DNA of 64,000 nucleotides from Streptomyces sp. G-G2. Lineage in GTDB: Bacteria; Actinomycetota; Actinomycetes; Streptomycetales; Streptomycetaceae. The position numbers and the translations under genes were made by a program. Of this stretch, positions 1 to 7,631 are shown piece by piece. Below the pieces are notes generated by a model, which worked only from the letters and a program-made list of their open reading frames with translations, was not told the DNA's origin and searched no databases. The stretch spans positions 1 to 64,000 of the forward strand of contig NZ_JASISO010000019.1 in NCBI RefSeq assembly GCF_030063135.1, in the 5' to 3' direction. Each line of letters opens with the position of its first letter. The first letter of the stretch is position 1.

Positions 1-1
1 C

Positions 2-94
2 CTGTGCCGGATCCTCGCACTCACGGCGGCGATCTGGCACAACGACAAGACTGGGCAGCCGGTCAAGCGGTCACTGATCGCCTACGACCACTGA
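2..94 (+). pseudogene. IS982-type transposase, C-terminal end (partial at window edge)
   Basis: Thirty codons read into the window from its left edge and stop at TGA 92-94. They end in the motif WHNDKTGQPVKRSLIAYDH, which is typical of the C-terminus of IS982-family DDE transposases (family knowledge). The rest of the element lies outside the window, so I cannot say whether it is intact. The bases after the stop (about 100-126) run straight into the uricase stop codon, so the IS end probably sits within a few bases of that gene's 3' end. Confidence 0.7.
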
Positions 95-123
95 CCGCAA
101 CGACACCCCTTGGACTCATTCAT

Positions 124-1041
124 CTAGGCGACGATCCAGTCGCTGGTGGCGATCACCGGCTGGACGCCCTCGCGGTGGATGGTGCCCTCGATCAGCCCGT
201 ACGGGCGGTCCGCGGCGAAGTAGACCTCGTTGTCGTTCTTGAGGCCGAACGGCTCCAGGTCGACGAGGAAGTGGTGCTTGTTGGGGAGGTTGAGGCGGAC
301 CTCGTTGACCCGCGGGCAGTGGTCGAGCACACGCTCGGCCATCTGGTTCAGGGTCTGCTGGAGCGAGTACGAGTACGTCTCCGCGAACGCGTCCAGCAGG
401 TGCTTGCGGACCTTCTTGTACGACCGGTCCCAGTCGTGCTCCGGATCGTCGGCGGCCAGCGCCGAATGCGCCCAGCGCGAGGTGACCTTGGTCGCCAGGA
501 TGCGGTCGTACGCCTCCTGGAGGGTCGTGTACTTGTCCTTGACGTAGCCGTGGAACTCGGAGTTGGTCGAGTTCATCACCGTCAGGTCCTTCAGACCCGA
601 GATGACCTGGAGACCGGTGGTCTCGCTGTAGGTGATCTGCGCGGTGCGCACTTCCTGGCCCTTGAGGACGAAGGAGTGCTGCTCCTTGCGCGTCGGGACC
701 GGGATCCGCTCCCAGACGAACTCCTCGATGCGGATCTGCGCCTCGCGGATCGCCTCCTGCGAGGAGACGAAATGCTTGGCCAGCAGGACCCCGAAGGCCT
801 CGGGGGAGTCGATGCCGTGCTCCTTGCCGAAGGCGTACACCGTGTTCTTGGTGGTGTCGGTCGGCAGGCAGTTGGCGTTGTCGCCGCTCAGGTGGACGTC
901 GCGGAAGTCACCGCGGAGCGCGACCGAGACGTTCAGGTCCCGGATCTCGTGCCAGGAACCGTCGCTGCCCTTGCGGGTGACCTTGACGATGCGGTTCTCG
1001 GCCTTGCCGTACTGGTTGTGGCCCAGGACGTGCTTGCTCAT
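124..1041 (-). CDS. pucL: Urate oxidase (uricase), cofactor-independent
   Basis: A 305-aa protein of normal uricase length. It oxidises urate to 5-hydroxyisourate in purine catabolism and is cytosolic. The N-terminal NQYGKAENRIVKV segment carries the lysine (K13), and PTDTTKNTVYAF (about residues 60-71) carries the Thr-Asp pair of the uricase active site (family knowledge). The ATG at 1041 starts MSKHVLGHNQYGK, and no better start is visible. No other purine-degradation genes (allantoinase, HIU hydrolase) are in view; they may lie to the left beyond the IS remnant. The stop codon overlaps the presumed IS end, so the insertion just spared this gene. Confidence is high. Confidence 0.95.
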   Translation of the reverse strand: MSKHVLGHNQYGKAENRIVKVTRKGSDGSWHEIRDLNVSVALRGDFRDVHLSGDNANCLPTDTTKNTVYAFGKEHGIDSPEAFGVLLAKHFVSSQEAIREAQIRIEEFVWERIPVPTRKEQHSFVLKGQEVRTAQITYSETTGLQVISGLKDLTVMNSTNSEFHGYVKDKYTTLQEAYDRILATKVTSRWAHSALAADDPEHDWDRSYKKVRKHLLDAFAETYSYSLQQTLNQMAERVLDHCPRVNEVRLNLPNKHHFLVDLEPFGLKNDNEVYFAADRPYGLIEGTIHREGVQPVIATSDWIVA

Positions 1042-1203
1042 GCTGTTTTCCTTCGGCTGTTCGGGAACACGGAGTCCGTTGTTCTGGATCCCGTACGCCC
1101 GGCGTCCAGCGTCCGCCCGGATGTGCTGGACGTGCCGCCCCCCGCCGTTCGGCCGCGACGGCCGCCCCGGGACTGATGTGCATCCCGGTCCGTAGGTGCT
1201 TGT

Positions 1204-1224
1204 TTCGGTACTGATTCGTACTGA
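1204..1224. promoter_or_regulatory. Tandem direct repeat upstream of uricase
   Basis: TTCGGTACTGA is followed directly by TTCGTACTGA, two near-identical units in helical phase about 165 bp upstream of the uricase start. This looks like a double operator, but which regulator binds is unknown. The rest of the gap (1042-1375) holds no gene; it also contains a duplicated GGGCGACCGCAC at about 1296-1331. Confidence 0.4.
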
Positions 1225-1375
1225 GGGGATTGCAGCACGCGGGAGACCGGTTCCGAACCGGACGGATCATCCGAGAACCGGCACCCCCGCTTTGGGCGAC
1301 CGCACAGCACGGGCCGTTGGGCGACCGCACGGCACCGGCCGGTACGCGTCCCGTACGGCCGCCGTGCGGCCGGGG

Positions 1376-2749
1376 CTACGCCATGTGCGCGTCCGCCACC
1401 GACAGGGCCTCGTCGAGGATCGCCAGGCCCTTGGCCACGTCGGCCGCGCCGATGTTGCAGGGCGGGGCGACGTGGAGGCGGTTGCCCGCGACCAGCGGCC
1501 ACAGGCCGCCCTTCTTGCAGGCCTCCGCGAAGGCGCCCATGGGGGCGTTGTCCGCGCCCGAGGCGGCGTACGGGACCAGTGGCTCCCGGGTCTCCCGGTC
1601 GCGTACGAGCTCCAGCGCCCAGAAGGTGCCGAGGCCCCGGACCTCACCGACCGAGGCGTGCCGCCCGGCGAGCTCCCGCAGACCCGGACCCAGCAGCTCC
1701 GCCCCGGTGCGGGCGGACTGCTCGACGACGCCCTCCTCGGCCATGGTGGTGAGGGTGGCCACGGCGGCGGCGCAGGCCAGCACGTGCCCGGAGTAGGTCA
1801 GCCCGCCCGGGTAGGGGCGCCGGGCGAAGGTCTCGGCGATCGCGCCGGAGATCGCCACGCCGCCGAGCGGTACGTAGCCGCTGTTGACGCCCTTGGCGAA
1901 GCAGAGGAGGTCGGGGGTGACCTCCCAGTGGTCGGCGGCGAACCACGCGCCGGTCCGGCCGAAGCCGACCATGACCTCGTCCAGGATGAAGACGATGCCG
2001 TAGCGGTCGCACAGCTCGCGCACGCCCGTCAGGTAACCGGCGGGGGGCACGAGCACGCCCGGGGCGCCGCCGACGCTCTCCAGGATGATCGCGGCGATCG
2101 ACTGCGGGCCCTCGAAGACGATGGTGTCCTCAAGGTGGCGCAGGGCGCGCGCGCACTCCTGCTCCGGCGTCTCGGCGTGGAAGGGCGACCGGTAGAGGTA
2201 GGGGCCCCAGAAGTGCACGACGCCCGCGGTCGCGGTGTCGTTGCCGAAGCGGCGGGCGTCGCCGGTCAGGTTGATCGCGGTGGAGGTGGCGCCGTGGTAC
2301 GAGCGGTAGGTGCTCAGGACCTTGGCGCGGCCGGTGTGCACGCGGGCCATCCGGACGGCGTTCTCGACGGCCTCGGCGCCGCCGTTGGTGAAGAAGATCT
2401 TGTCGAGGTCGCCGGGGGTCCGCTCGGCGATGAGCCGGGCGGCCTCGGAGCGGACGTCCACGGCGAAGCCGGGGGCGAGGGTGCACAGCTTGGCGGCCTG
2501 CTCCTGGATCGCGGCGACGACCTTGGGGTGCTGGTAGCCGATGTTGGTGAAGACGAGGGAACTGGAGAAGTCGAGGAAGCGGTTCCCCTCGTAGTCCCAG
2601 AAGTACGCACCGTCCGCCCCGGCCACGGCGAGCGGGTCGATCAGCTCCTGGGCCGACCAGGAGTGGAAGACATGCTTGCGGTCGGCTTCTTTCACGGCGG
2701 CAAGCGCGTGGGCGGATTCAGCGTTCATACATCGAGCGTAGTTGTCCAC
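1376..2749 (-). CDS. Class III pyridoxal-phosphate aminotransferase
   Basis: A 457-aa fold-type I aminotransferase of subgroup III, the omega-amino acid/acetylornithine-like group. Visible signatures are FTNGGAEAVENAVRMAR (PLP phosphate-binding region), the acidic motif ILDEVMVGFGRTG, and the Schiff-base lysine in CFAKGVNSGYVPLGG. The family transfers amino groups between an omega-amino acid or amine and an oxo acid; the substrate cannot be read here. An internal ATG at 2728 (MNAESAHALAAV) aligns better with usual family starts and may be the true start, although no clear Shine-Dalgarno sequence precedes either. It is encoded next to uricase, on the same strand, with a 330-bp gap. Confidence 0.88.
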   Translation of the reverse strand: MDNYARCMNAESAHALAAVKEADRKHVFHSWSAQELIDPLAVAGADGAYFWDYEGNRFLDFSSSLVFTNIGYQHPKVVAAIQEQAAKLCTLAPGFAVDVRSEAARLIAERTPGDLDKIFFTNGGAEAVENAVRMARVHTGRAKVLSTYRSYHGATSTAINLTGDARRFGNDTATAGVVHFWGPYLYRSPFHAETPEQECARALRHLEDTIVFEGPQSIAAIILESVGGAPGVLVPPAGYLTGVRELCDRYGIVFILDEVMVGFGRTGAWFAADHWEVTPDLLCFAKGVNSGYVPLGGVAISGAIAETFARRPYPGGLTYSGHVLACAAAVATLTTMAEEGVVEQSARTGAELLGPGLRELAGRHASVGEVRGLGTFWALELVRDRETREPLVPYAASGADNAPMGAFAEACKKGGLWPLVAGNRLHVAPPCNIGAADVAKGLAILDEALSVADAHMA

Positions 2750-2811
2750 GATGTGGATGCGCGGGGGGCGGCGGACACCCGCGCACGGTGGGGCGGGCGC
2801 TGGTCACAGGG

Positions 2812-2904
2812 TCAGACGAGGTGGCGGCCGCCGTCGACCGTCAGGACGTCGCCCGTGGTGCAGGCGGCGTTCACCAGGTAGAGCGTCGCCTCCGCGACAT
2901 CTCG
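2812..2904 (-). pseudogene. SDR-family oxidoreductase, C-terminal remnant
   Basis: The minus strand encodes RDVAEATLYLVNAACTTGDV followed by LTVDGGRHLV and a stop. This is the classic last helix and strand of short-chain dehydrogenases, whose C-terminal signature is G-x-x-L-x-V-D-G-G. Only about 30 codons remain; the Rossmann fold, Ser-Tyr-Lys triad and start are gone. The sequence switches abruptly at about 2905 to promoter-like DNA, so the gene was decapitated by a deletion or insertion. Confidence 0.7.
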
Positions 2905-2931
2905 CTAACTTACCGTCTGGTGGAATCTATT

Positions 2932-2946
2932 TTCCGTTGTACGGAA
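2932..2946. promoter_or_regulatory. Inverted repeat (TetR-type operator candidate)
   Basis: TTCCGT-TGT-ACGGAA is a perfect 6-bp inverted repeat with a 3-bp centre in an AT-richer patch (about 2905-2950). It lies between the SDR remnant and the STAS gene. Its size and symmetry fit a TetR-family operator, but no tetR gene is present, so it may be left over from the lost neighbour of the SDR gene. Confidence 0.35.
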
Positions 2947-3038
2947 GTTCCGCCTCAGCTGGATATGCCGGGGGGCCATGGCTGGTTGAGGGCCGGGCAC
3001 ACGGGTAGGCGGTGGGGCGACGGGAGGAGGGCCGGGTG

Positions 3039-3446
3039 ATGGCGGAGCGATTCTCGGTCGACGTGACCGTCGAGGAGGGTGTGACCGTCCTCGCGCTGTC
3101 CGGCGAACTCGACCACGACACGGCGGGTCCCCTGCGGGGGGCCCTGGAAGTGGCGCTGGCCGGGGACGGCGGCCACCGGGTCCTCGTCGACTGCGCGGGA
3201 CTGGGCTTCTGCGACTCCACCGGGCTGAACACGCTCCTGCGGGCCCGGCTGGCCGCGCGCGAGAGCGGGACCCGGCTGGAGCTGGCCGGGCTGCGGCAGC
3301 CGGTGGCGAGGATGTTCCGTACGACCGGCGCGGACGGGGTGTTCCTGGTTCACGAGGACCGCGCCGCGGCCCTGGGTGTGCCGCCGGGCGCGGGAGCCGG
3401 CAGCGGCGTCGGCCCCGCGGGGCGGGGCGGCGGCTCCGGTGGCTGA
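3039..3446 (+). CDS. STAS-domain anti-sigma factor antagonist
   Basis: A 135-aa protein that is almost entirely one STAS domain (about residues 5-105) with a Gly/Ala-rich tail. The family (SpoIIAA/RsbV) releases sigma factors by binding their anti-sigma kinase and is inactivated by Ser phosphorylation. The phospho-acceptor serine is visible in GLGFCDSTGLNTLL. I chose ATG 3039 over an upstream GTG because GGGAGGAGGG lies about 9 bp before it. The stop overlaps the start of the next gene (GTGGCTGA), so the two are translationally coupled. With the HATPase, sigma factor and phosphatase alongside, it forms a partner-switching module. Confidence 0.88.
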   Translation: MAERFSVDVTVEEGVTVLALSGELDHDTAGPLRGALEVALAGDGGHRVLVDCAGLGFCDSTGLNTLLRARLAARESGTRLELAGLRQPVARMFRTTGADGVFLVHEDRAAALGVPPGAGAGSGVGPAGRGGGSGG

Positions 3447-4023
3447 ATCCCCCGAGCATCCATGGCCCGGACGTCCGGGACCCGAGCAGACGCGACGGCT
3501 GATCCTGGGCGGGCCGGTGCCCGGCACGGTCACCCGGTGCCGGGACTTCACCCGCCGGGCCCTCACCGACTGGAGCTGGCTCCGGGAGCCCGGCGCTCCC
3601 GGGAGCCACGACGACTTCGCGGCCCCCGGCGCCTACGGGGCCCTCGCGGTCCCCAGGGCCTTCACGGTCTCCGAGACCTTCGCCGTCTCCGCGGTCTCCG
3701 AGGTGGAGGAAGCCGCCGAGGATGTCCTGCTGATGGTCTCCGAGATGGTGACCAATGCCTGCATGCACGCGGGCGGGCCCGGTGAGCTGGTCCTGCGGAA
3801 CGCCCCCGACCGGTTGCGGGTGGAGGTCAGCGACGGGAGCCCCGAGCGCCCCCGCCGCCGTTCGCCGGGCCGCCCCGGCCTGCCGGGCGGACACGGACTG
3901 GTGGTCCTGGAGCGGCTCTCCCGCTCATGGGGCTGGGAACGGCACGAGCCGCCGGGCGGAAAGACGGTGTGGGTCGAGGTGGCCTCGCCCTTCGCCCCGC
4001 CCGGGACGGCTCGCAGACGCTAG
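3439..4023 (+). CDS. RsbW-like anti-sigma factor (HATPase_c_2)
   Basis: A 194-aa GHKL-type ATPase. The N box is MVSEMVTNACMHAGG, and the ATP-lid glycines are in GLPGGHGLVVLERLSRSWGW. The family binds a sigma factor or a STAS protein and phosphorylates the latter. I start it at GTG 3439 (VAESPEHPWPG), overlapping the STAS stop, because the longer reading frame upstream is Arg/Ala-rich and translates the STAS gene out of frame. Residues about 45-75 (PGSHDDFAAPGAYGALAVPR) are a low-complexity insertion not usual for RsbW. Its likely target is the sigma factor encoded convergently next door (inference). Confidence 0.85.
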   Translation: MAESPEHPWPGRPGPEQTRRLILGGPVPGTVTRCRDFTRRALTDWSWLREPGAPGSHDDFAAPGAYGALAVPRAFTVSETFAVSAVSEVEEAAEDVLLMVSEMVTNACMHAGGPGELVLRNAPDRLRVEVSDGSPERPRRRSPGRPGLPGGHGLVVLERLSRSWGWERHEPPGGKTVWVEVASPFAPPGTARRR

Positions 4024-4111
4024 AGCGGCCCTCTCGGTGACGCCAGAGCAGCCCTCTCGGCCCTCTCCATGATCCGGAGAGAGACGGCCCACCCGGCCCG
4101 AGGAGACGGTC

Positions 4112-4960
4112 CTACGCGGCCTCGTCGGGGGCGTCGTCCAGCAGGCCCGTGCGGAGGCGGGCCAGGGTGCGGGTGAGCAGCCGGGAGACGTGCATCTGGG
4201 ACAGGCCCATCCGGGCGCCGATCTCGGACTGGGTCAGCTCCTCGCCGAAACGCAGCGCGAGCAGCGCCCGCTCGCGTTCGGGCAGCACCGACAGCAGCGG
4301 CTTGAGGGATTCCAGGCACTCGATGCGGTCGTAGGCCTCCTCGTCCGCGCCCAGCGACGGCTGGGTGTCGAAGGCCTCCCCCTCGCCGTCGCCCTGTACG
4401 GGCGCGTCCAGGGAGCGCGCGGAGTAGGCCACGGCGGCCTTGCGGCCCTCGGCCAGCTCGTCCGTGGTCACGTCCAGCCGTTCGGCCAGTTCCGCCTCGG
4501 TAGGGCTGCGGCCCAGGTCCTGCTCCATGGCGTCCTGCGCCTTGGCGGTGCCCAGCCGCAGTTCCTGGAGCCTGCGCGGGACCTTGACGGCCCAGCTGGT
4601 GTCGCGGAAGAACCGCTTGATCTCGCCGGTGATCGTGGGCATGGCGAAGGTGGTGAATTCCGCTCCGCGCGCGGGGTCGAAGCGGTTGATCGCCTTGATC
4701 AGCCCGACTGTGCCGACCTGGATGATGTCCTCCACCGGTTCGCTGCGGCCGCGGAAGCGGCGGGCGGCGTACTTGACCAGGCTGAGGTTCAGTTCGACGA
4801 GCGTGTTGCGGACGTACGAGTAATCCGCGGTGCCCTCTTCCAGGGCCCGCAGGCGGGTGAACAGGGTCACCGAAAGGGCCCTGGCGTCGGCGGTGCTCAC
4901 CTTGAGCGGTTCCTCCGGTATGCCCTCCATGAGCTGGTATCGGTCATCTGTTCGAAGCAT
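4112..4960 (-). CDS. Stress-response sigma factor, SigB/SigF/SigG group
   Basis: A 282-aa sigma-70 family protein with regions 2, 3 and 4. Region 2 shows LVKYAARRFRGRSEPVEDI and QVGTVGLIKAINRFDP, region 3 shows TPTEAEL-type helices (RSPTEAELAERLDVTTDEL), and region 4 ends in the helix-turn-helix LTQSEIGARMGLSQMHVSRL. This is the architecture of alternative SigB/F-type factors controlled by partner switching. ATG 4960 (MLRTDDRYQLM) is preceded by GGAGGA at 9-nt spacing; an upstream ATG at 5005 lacks one. It converges with the HATPase gene and is divergent from the large phosphatase gene, so one intergenic region controls both sides. Confidence 0.92.
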   Translation of the reverse strand: MLRTDDRYQLMEGIPEEPLKVSTADARALSVTLFTRLRALEEGTADYSYVRNTLVELNLSLVKYAARRFRGRSEPVEDIIQVGTVGLIKAINRFDPARGAEFTTFAMPTITGEIKRFFRDTSWAVKVPRRLQELRLGTAKAQDAMEQDLGRSPTEAELAERLDVTTDELAEGRKAAVAYSARSLDAPVQGDGEGEAFDTQPSLGADEEAYDRIECLESLKPLLSVLPERERALLALRFGEELTQSEIGARMGLSQMHVSRLLTRTLARLRTGLLDDAPDEAA

Positions 4961-5134
4961 GTAAGGCTCCTCCGACGGGTGGTCGCACCCCCTGATTTCG
5001 GGCACGGCCGTCGTGCGAGCTGACCCCTCCGGTATACCCGGTCGCCGCTGGAATTACCCGTAAGAGTGATGGGAGGCACAGCTCGGAGGCCCGAGGGAGC
5101 ACACTGGAAGATCCTTGAGACGGGGAGCCGGGAC

Positions 5135-7336
5135 ATGAGCCGGGACACGAGCCGGGGAGTGGGCGTGGAGATCGCCGCGGGCACGCGGGAGGCCCTGGCC
5201 GCCGCCGTTTCCTCGCTGACCGCCGAGGTCGCCGAACTGCACGACGACCGGGCCCGGCGCAGGCTGCTCGACCTCGCCACGGGGGTCCTCGTCGACCAGC
5301 TCCGGGTGACCCCGGCCGAGGCCGCGGACCATCTGCTGGAGCTGGCCGTCAGTACCGGGCTCAGCGCCGGTGACCTGGCCGCCGACATCCTGAACGCCGC
5401 CGCGGGGGACCTGGTCGCCGAGGTGCCCGCCGACGCCCGCCGGATCCGCCGGGCCACGGCCGCCGTCCTCGCGAACGACACCGCGGGCGAGGCCGCCGTC
5501 ACCCTGCTGGACGGCGGCCTGCGCCGGATCGGGGTGCGCACGCTCTACCTGTGGCGCCGGACCGGCACCGACTGCCTGGAGCTGGTCGGGCAGGCCGGGG
5601 CCGGCCCCGAGGAGGCGCGGCACTGGCAGTGGGTGCCGCCGGACACCGCGTTGCACCGGGTGCTGTGGGAGGGGGCGCCCTGGTGGGGCGTGGACGACTG
5701 GCTGCCGGGCGGGAGCGGGACCCGGGCCGTGCTGCCGCTGCGCAGGCACGGCCAGATCGTCGGGGTGGCCCTGGCCGTGCGGGACAACCCCGCCGAGGAG
5801 CCCGACGACCGGGTCCGGCGGATCACCGAGCTGCTCTGCGAGCCCTGCGGGGCGCTCCTCGGCGACGCGGAGCCGCCCGGGATCCGGGCCGCGGAGACCG
5901 CACTGCTGGAGCTGGCCACCGGCCCCGCGGTGCTGCTGGGGGCGGACGGGGTGCTGGAGTACGTCAACCCCGCCGCCCGCACGGCCCTGGGGGCGGTGCG
6001 CGGCCCCGCGGGCCGGTCCGGGGCCGAGGTGTTCCCGTACGCCTGGAGCGCGCTGGCGGCGGCCCGGGACCGGCCGGGGCCGCGCCGCCTGGGGCAGGTG
6101 GGCGGGATGGACGACGTACGCGTCCTGCCGCTGGGCCGGGGGCGGACCGCCGTGCTGTGGGAGGCGGCGGACCGGCGCGGCGAGGCCCTGACCCGGGTAC
6201 TGGGGCGGTTGGAGCGGGTCGGCTCCTTCCAGGAGGACCTGCTGACCGGTGCCACGTGCTGGAGTCAGGAGACGTACACCCTGTTCGGGATGGACCGCGA
6301 GGCCCCACCGGTGCCGCTGGCCCGGCTCGGCCCCCGGCTGCACCCGCAGGACGTACCGCTGCTGGAGGCGCTGCTTGCCTCGCTGGTGGAGGCGCACCGC
6401 GGGGACCGGGCGCTGGTCCGCGCGGTGCGGGCGGACGGCGGGATCCGGCACGTGCGGATCGCGGCCGAACCGCTCCTGTCGGGGGCGGCCCTGACCGGGC
6501 TCACCGGGGTCTACCAGGACGTTTCCGCGCAGCACCACACCGAGATCGCCCTGTCGGCGGCGCAGGAGGACGCGGTGACGCGGACCCGGTTCGTGCTCCA
6601 GCTCCAGCGGGCGATCGTCCCGGAGGCGCCCTCGACCGCGGAAGCGGCGGGCGGCCTGGGCATCGCGGCCCGCTACCGGCCCGCCGCCGAGGACTATCTG
6701 GTCGGCGGCGACTGGTACGACGTGATGGTCCTGCCGGACGGCCGGGTGCTGGTCGCGGTCGGGGACATCGCCGGCCACGGCATCGACGCGGCGACCAGCA
6801 TGGTCGTCCTGCGCAACGCCCTGCGCGGGCTGGCGGTGACCGGCGCGGAGCCCGGCGGGCTGATGGGCTGGCTCAACGAGGTCACCCTGGGCACCCGGGG
6901 CGGCCCCACCGCCACGGCGGTGTGCGCGGTGTACGACCCGGTGACGGGGGCACTGCGGTGGAGCAGCGCGGGCCATCCGCCGCTCCTGCTGCTGCGCGAG
7001 GGGCGGGCCCGGATCCTGGACGCGCCGCACAACATCCTGTTGGGGGCGGTGCCGGGCGTCGCGTACGAGGAGGCGTCGCTGGACCTGCTCCCGGGGGACA
7101 CCCTGCTGCTGTACACGGACGGGTTCGTGGAACGGCGGCACGTGAGCATGGACCAGAGCCTCGCCGCGCTGCGGCGCGCGGCCCAACGGGTGGGCGCCGG
7201 CCCGGTGGAGGCGATGGCCGACGAGCTGTTGTCGGCGGTCACCGGGGACACGGACGACGACACGAGCCTCGTGGTGGTGCGGGTGCCGCGCGCGGGCGTC
7301 CCTCCGGAAGGGACGGGCTGGGGCGCGGGGCGTTAG
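5135..7336 (+). CDS. Multidomain SpoIIE-type PP2C phosphatase with ANTAR, GAF and PAS domains
   Basis: A protein of about 733 aa. In order: an ANTAR-like helical segment (about residues 35-90, LLDLATGVLVDQLRVTPAEA), a GAF domain (about 110-240), PAS domains (about 270-480, including FQEDLLTGATCWSQETYTLF), and a SpoIIE/PP2C domain (about 500-725) with metal-binding VGGDWYDV and VGDIAGHGIDAA and the closing DTDDDTSLVVV. Such proteins dephosphorylate STAS antagonists, freeing a stress sigma factor. ATG 5135 has GGGGAG upstream; a GTG-ATG pair at 5066-5071 is an alternative. ANTAR domains normally bind RNA, so the fusion could couple an RNA or redox signal to the adjacent sigma module (inference). 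Confidence 0.85.
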   Translation: MSRDTSRGVGVEIAAGTREALAAAVSSLTAEVAELHDDRARRRLLDLATGVLVDQLRVTPAEAADHLLELAVSTGLSAGDLAADILNAAAGDLVAEVPADARRIRRATAAVLANDTAGEAAVTLLDGGLRRIGVRTLYLWRRTGTDCLELVGQAGAGPEEARHWQWVPPDTALHRVLWEGAPWWGVDDWLPGGSGTRAVLPLRRHGQIVGVALAVRDNPAEEPDDRVRRITELLCEPCGALLGDAEPPGIRAAETALLELATGPAVLLGADGVLEYVNPAARTALGAVRGPAGRSGAEVFPYAWSALAAARDRPGPRRLGQVGGMDDVRVLPLGRGRTAVLWEAADRRGEALTRVLGRLERVGSFQEDLLTGATCWSQETYTLFGMDREAPPVPLARLGPRLHPQDVPLLEALLASLVEAHRGDRALVRAVRADGGIRHVRIAAEPLLSGAALTGLTGVYQDVSAQHHTEIALSAAQEDAVTRTRFVLQLQRAIVPEAPSTAEAAGGLGIAARYRPAAEDYLVGGDWYDVMVLPDGRVLVAVGDIAGHGIDAATSMVVLRNALRGLAVTGAEPGGLMGWLNEVTLGTRGGPTATAVCAVYDPVTGALRWSSAGHPPLLLLREGRARILDAPHNILLGAVPGVAYEEASLDLLPGDTLLLYTDGFVERRHVSMDQSLAALRRAAQRVGAGPVEAMADELLSAVTGDTDDDTSLVVVRVPRAGVPPEGTGWGAGR

Positions 7337-7455
7337 GGAGTCGTAAAAGCCGTGATCGGGGGCGTATGGGCCCCGTCAAGGGAGGCTGTGGCGGCCCAAA
7401 CAGGGGTTCCACTCTGAGGTGTCCGCATGTCGTCCCGGAACCTCAGGAGCTCACG

Positions 7456-7539
7456 ATGGCCGATCTGGCCTTCGTCGTCACCACGATCGCGCTCTTCGCG
7501 CTGGTGGCCTTCGTCGCCAAGGGGGTGGCCAAGCTGTGA
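7456..7539 (+). CDS. 27-aa single-span membrane peptide upstream of kdpF
   Basis: MADLAFVVTTIALFALVAFV followed by AKGVAKL: one hydrophobic helix and a short basic tail. ATG 7456 is preceded by AGGAG, and its TGA overlaps the GTG of kdpF (GTGA), so it is the first cistron of the kdp operon. I do not recognise a named family. By size and topology it resembles KdpF itself, a small stabiliser of the Kdp complex, so it may be a second small subunit (inference). Confidence 0.7.
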   Translation: MADLAFVVTTIALFALVAFVAKGVAKL

Positions 7540-7625
7540 CCATCGAAAACGTGGTGGGCCTGCTGGTCGCCGTCTCCCTGCTGGGCTACCTCGTCGTCGC
7601 CCTCGTGTTCCCGGAGAGGTTCTGA
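7536..7625 (+). CDS. kdpF: KdpF, small subunit of K+-transporting ATPase
   Basis: A 29-aa peptide, VTIENVVGLLVAVSLLGYLV followed by VALVFPERF. It is a single transmembrane helix with the ALVFPERF ending characteristic of KdpF. It stabilises the KdpABC complex in the membrane (family knowledge). GTG 7536 overlaps the previous small ORF, and kdpA follows after 6 bp, giving tight operon spacing. Confidence 0.85.
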   Translation: MTIENVVGLLVAVSLLGYLVVALVFPERF

Positions 7626-7631
7626 GCCTCG

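Noticed and set aside
5054..7186. 710-codon minus-strand frame opposite the phosphatase gene
   Set aside because: Shadow of a strongly biased coding sequence; its product is low-complexity Gln/Arg/Pro.
7340..7455. c-di-AMP riboswitch before the kdp operon
   Set aside because: The 116-bp gap is too short and shows none of the expected ydaO-type pairing elements by eye.
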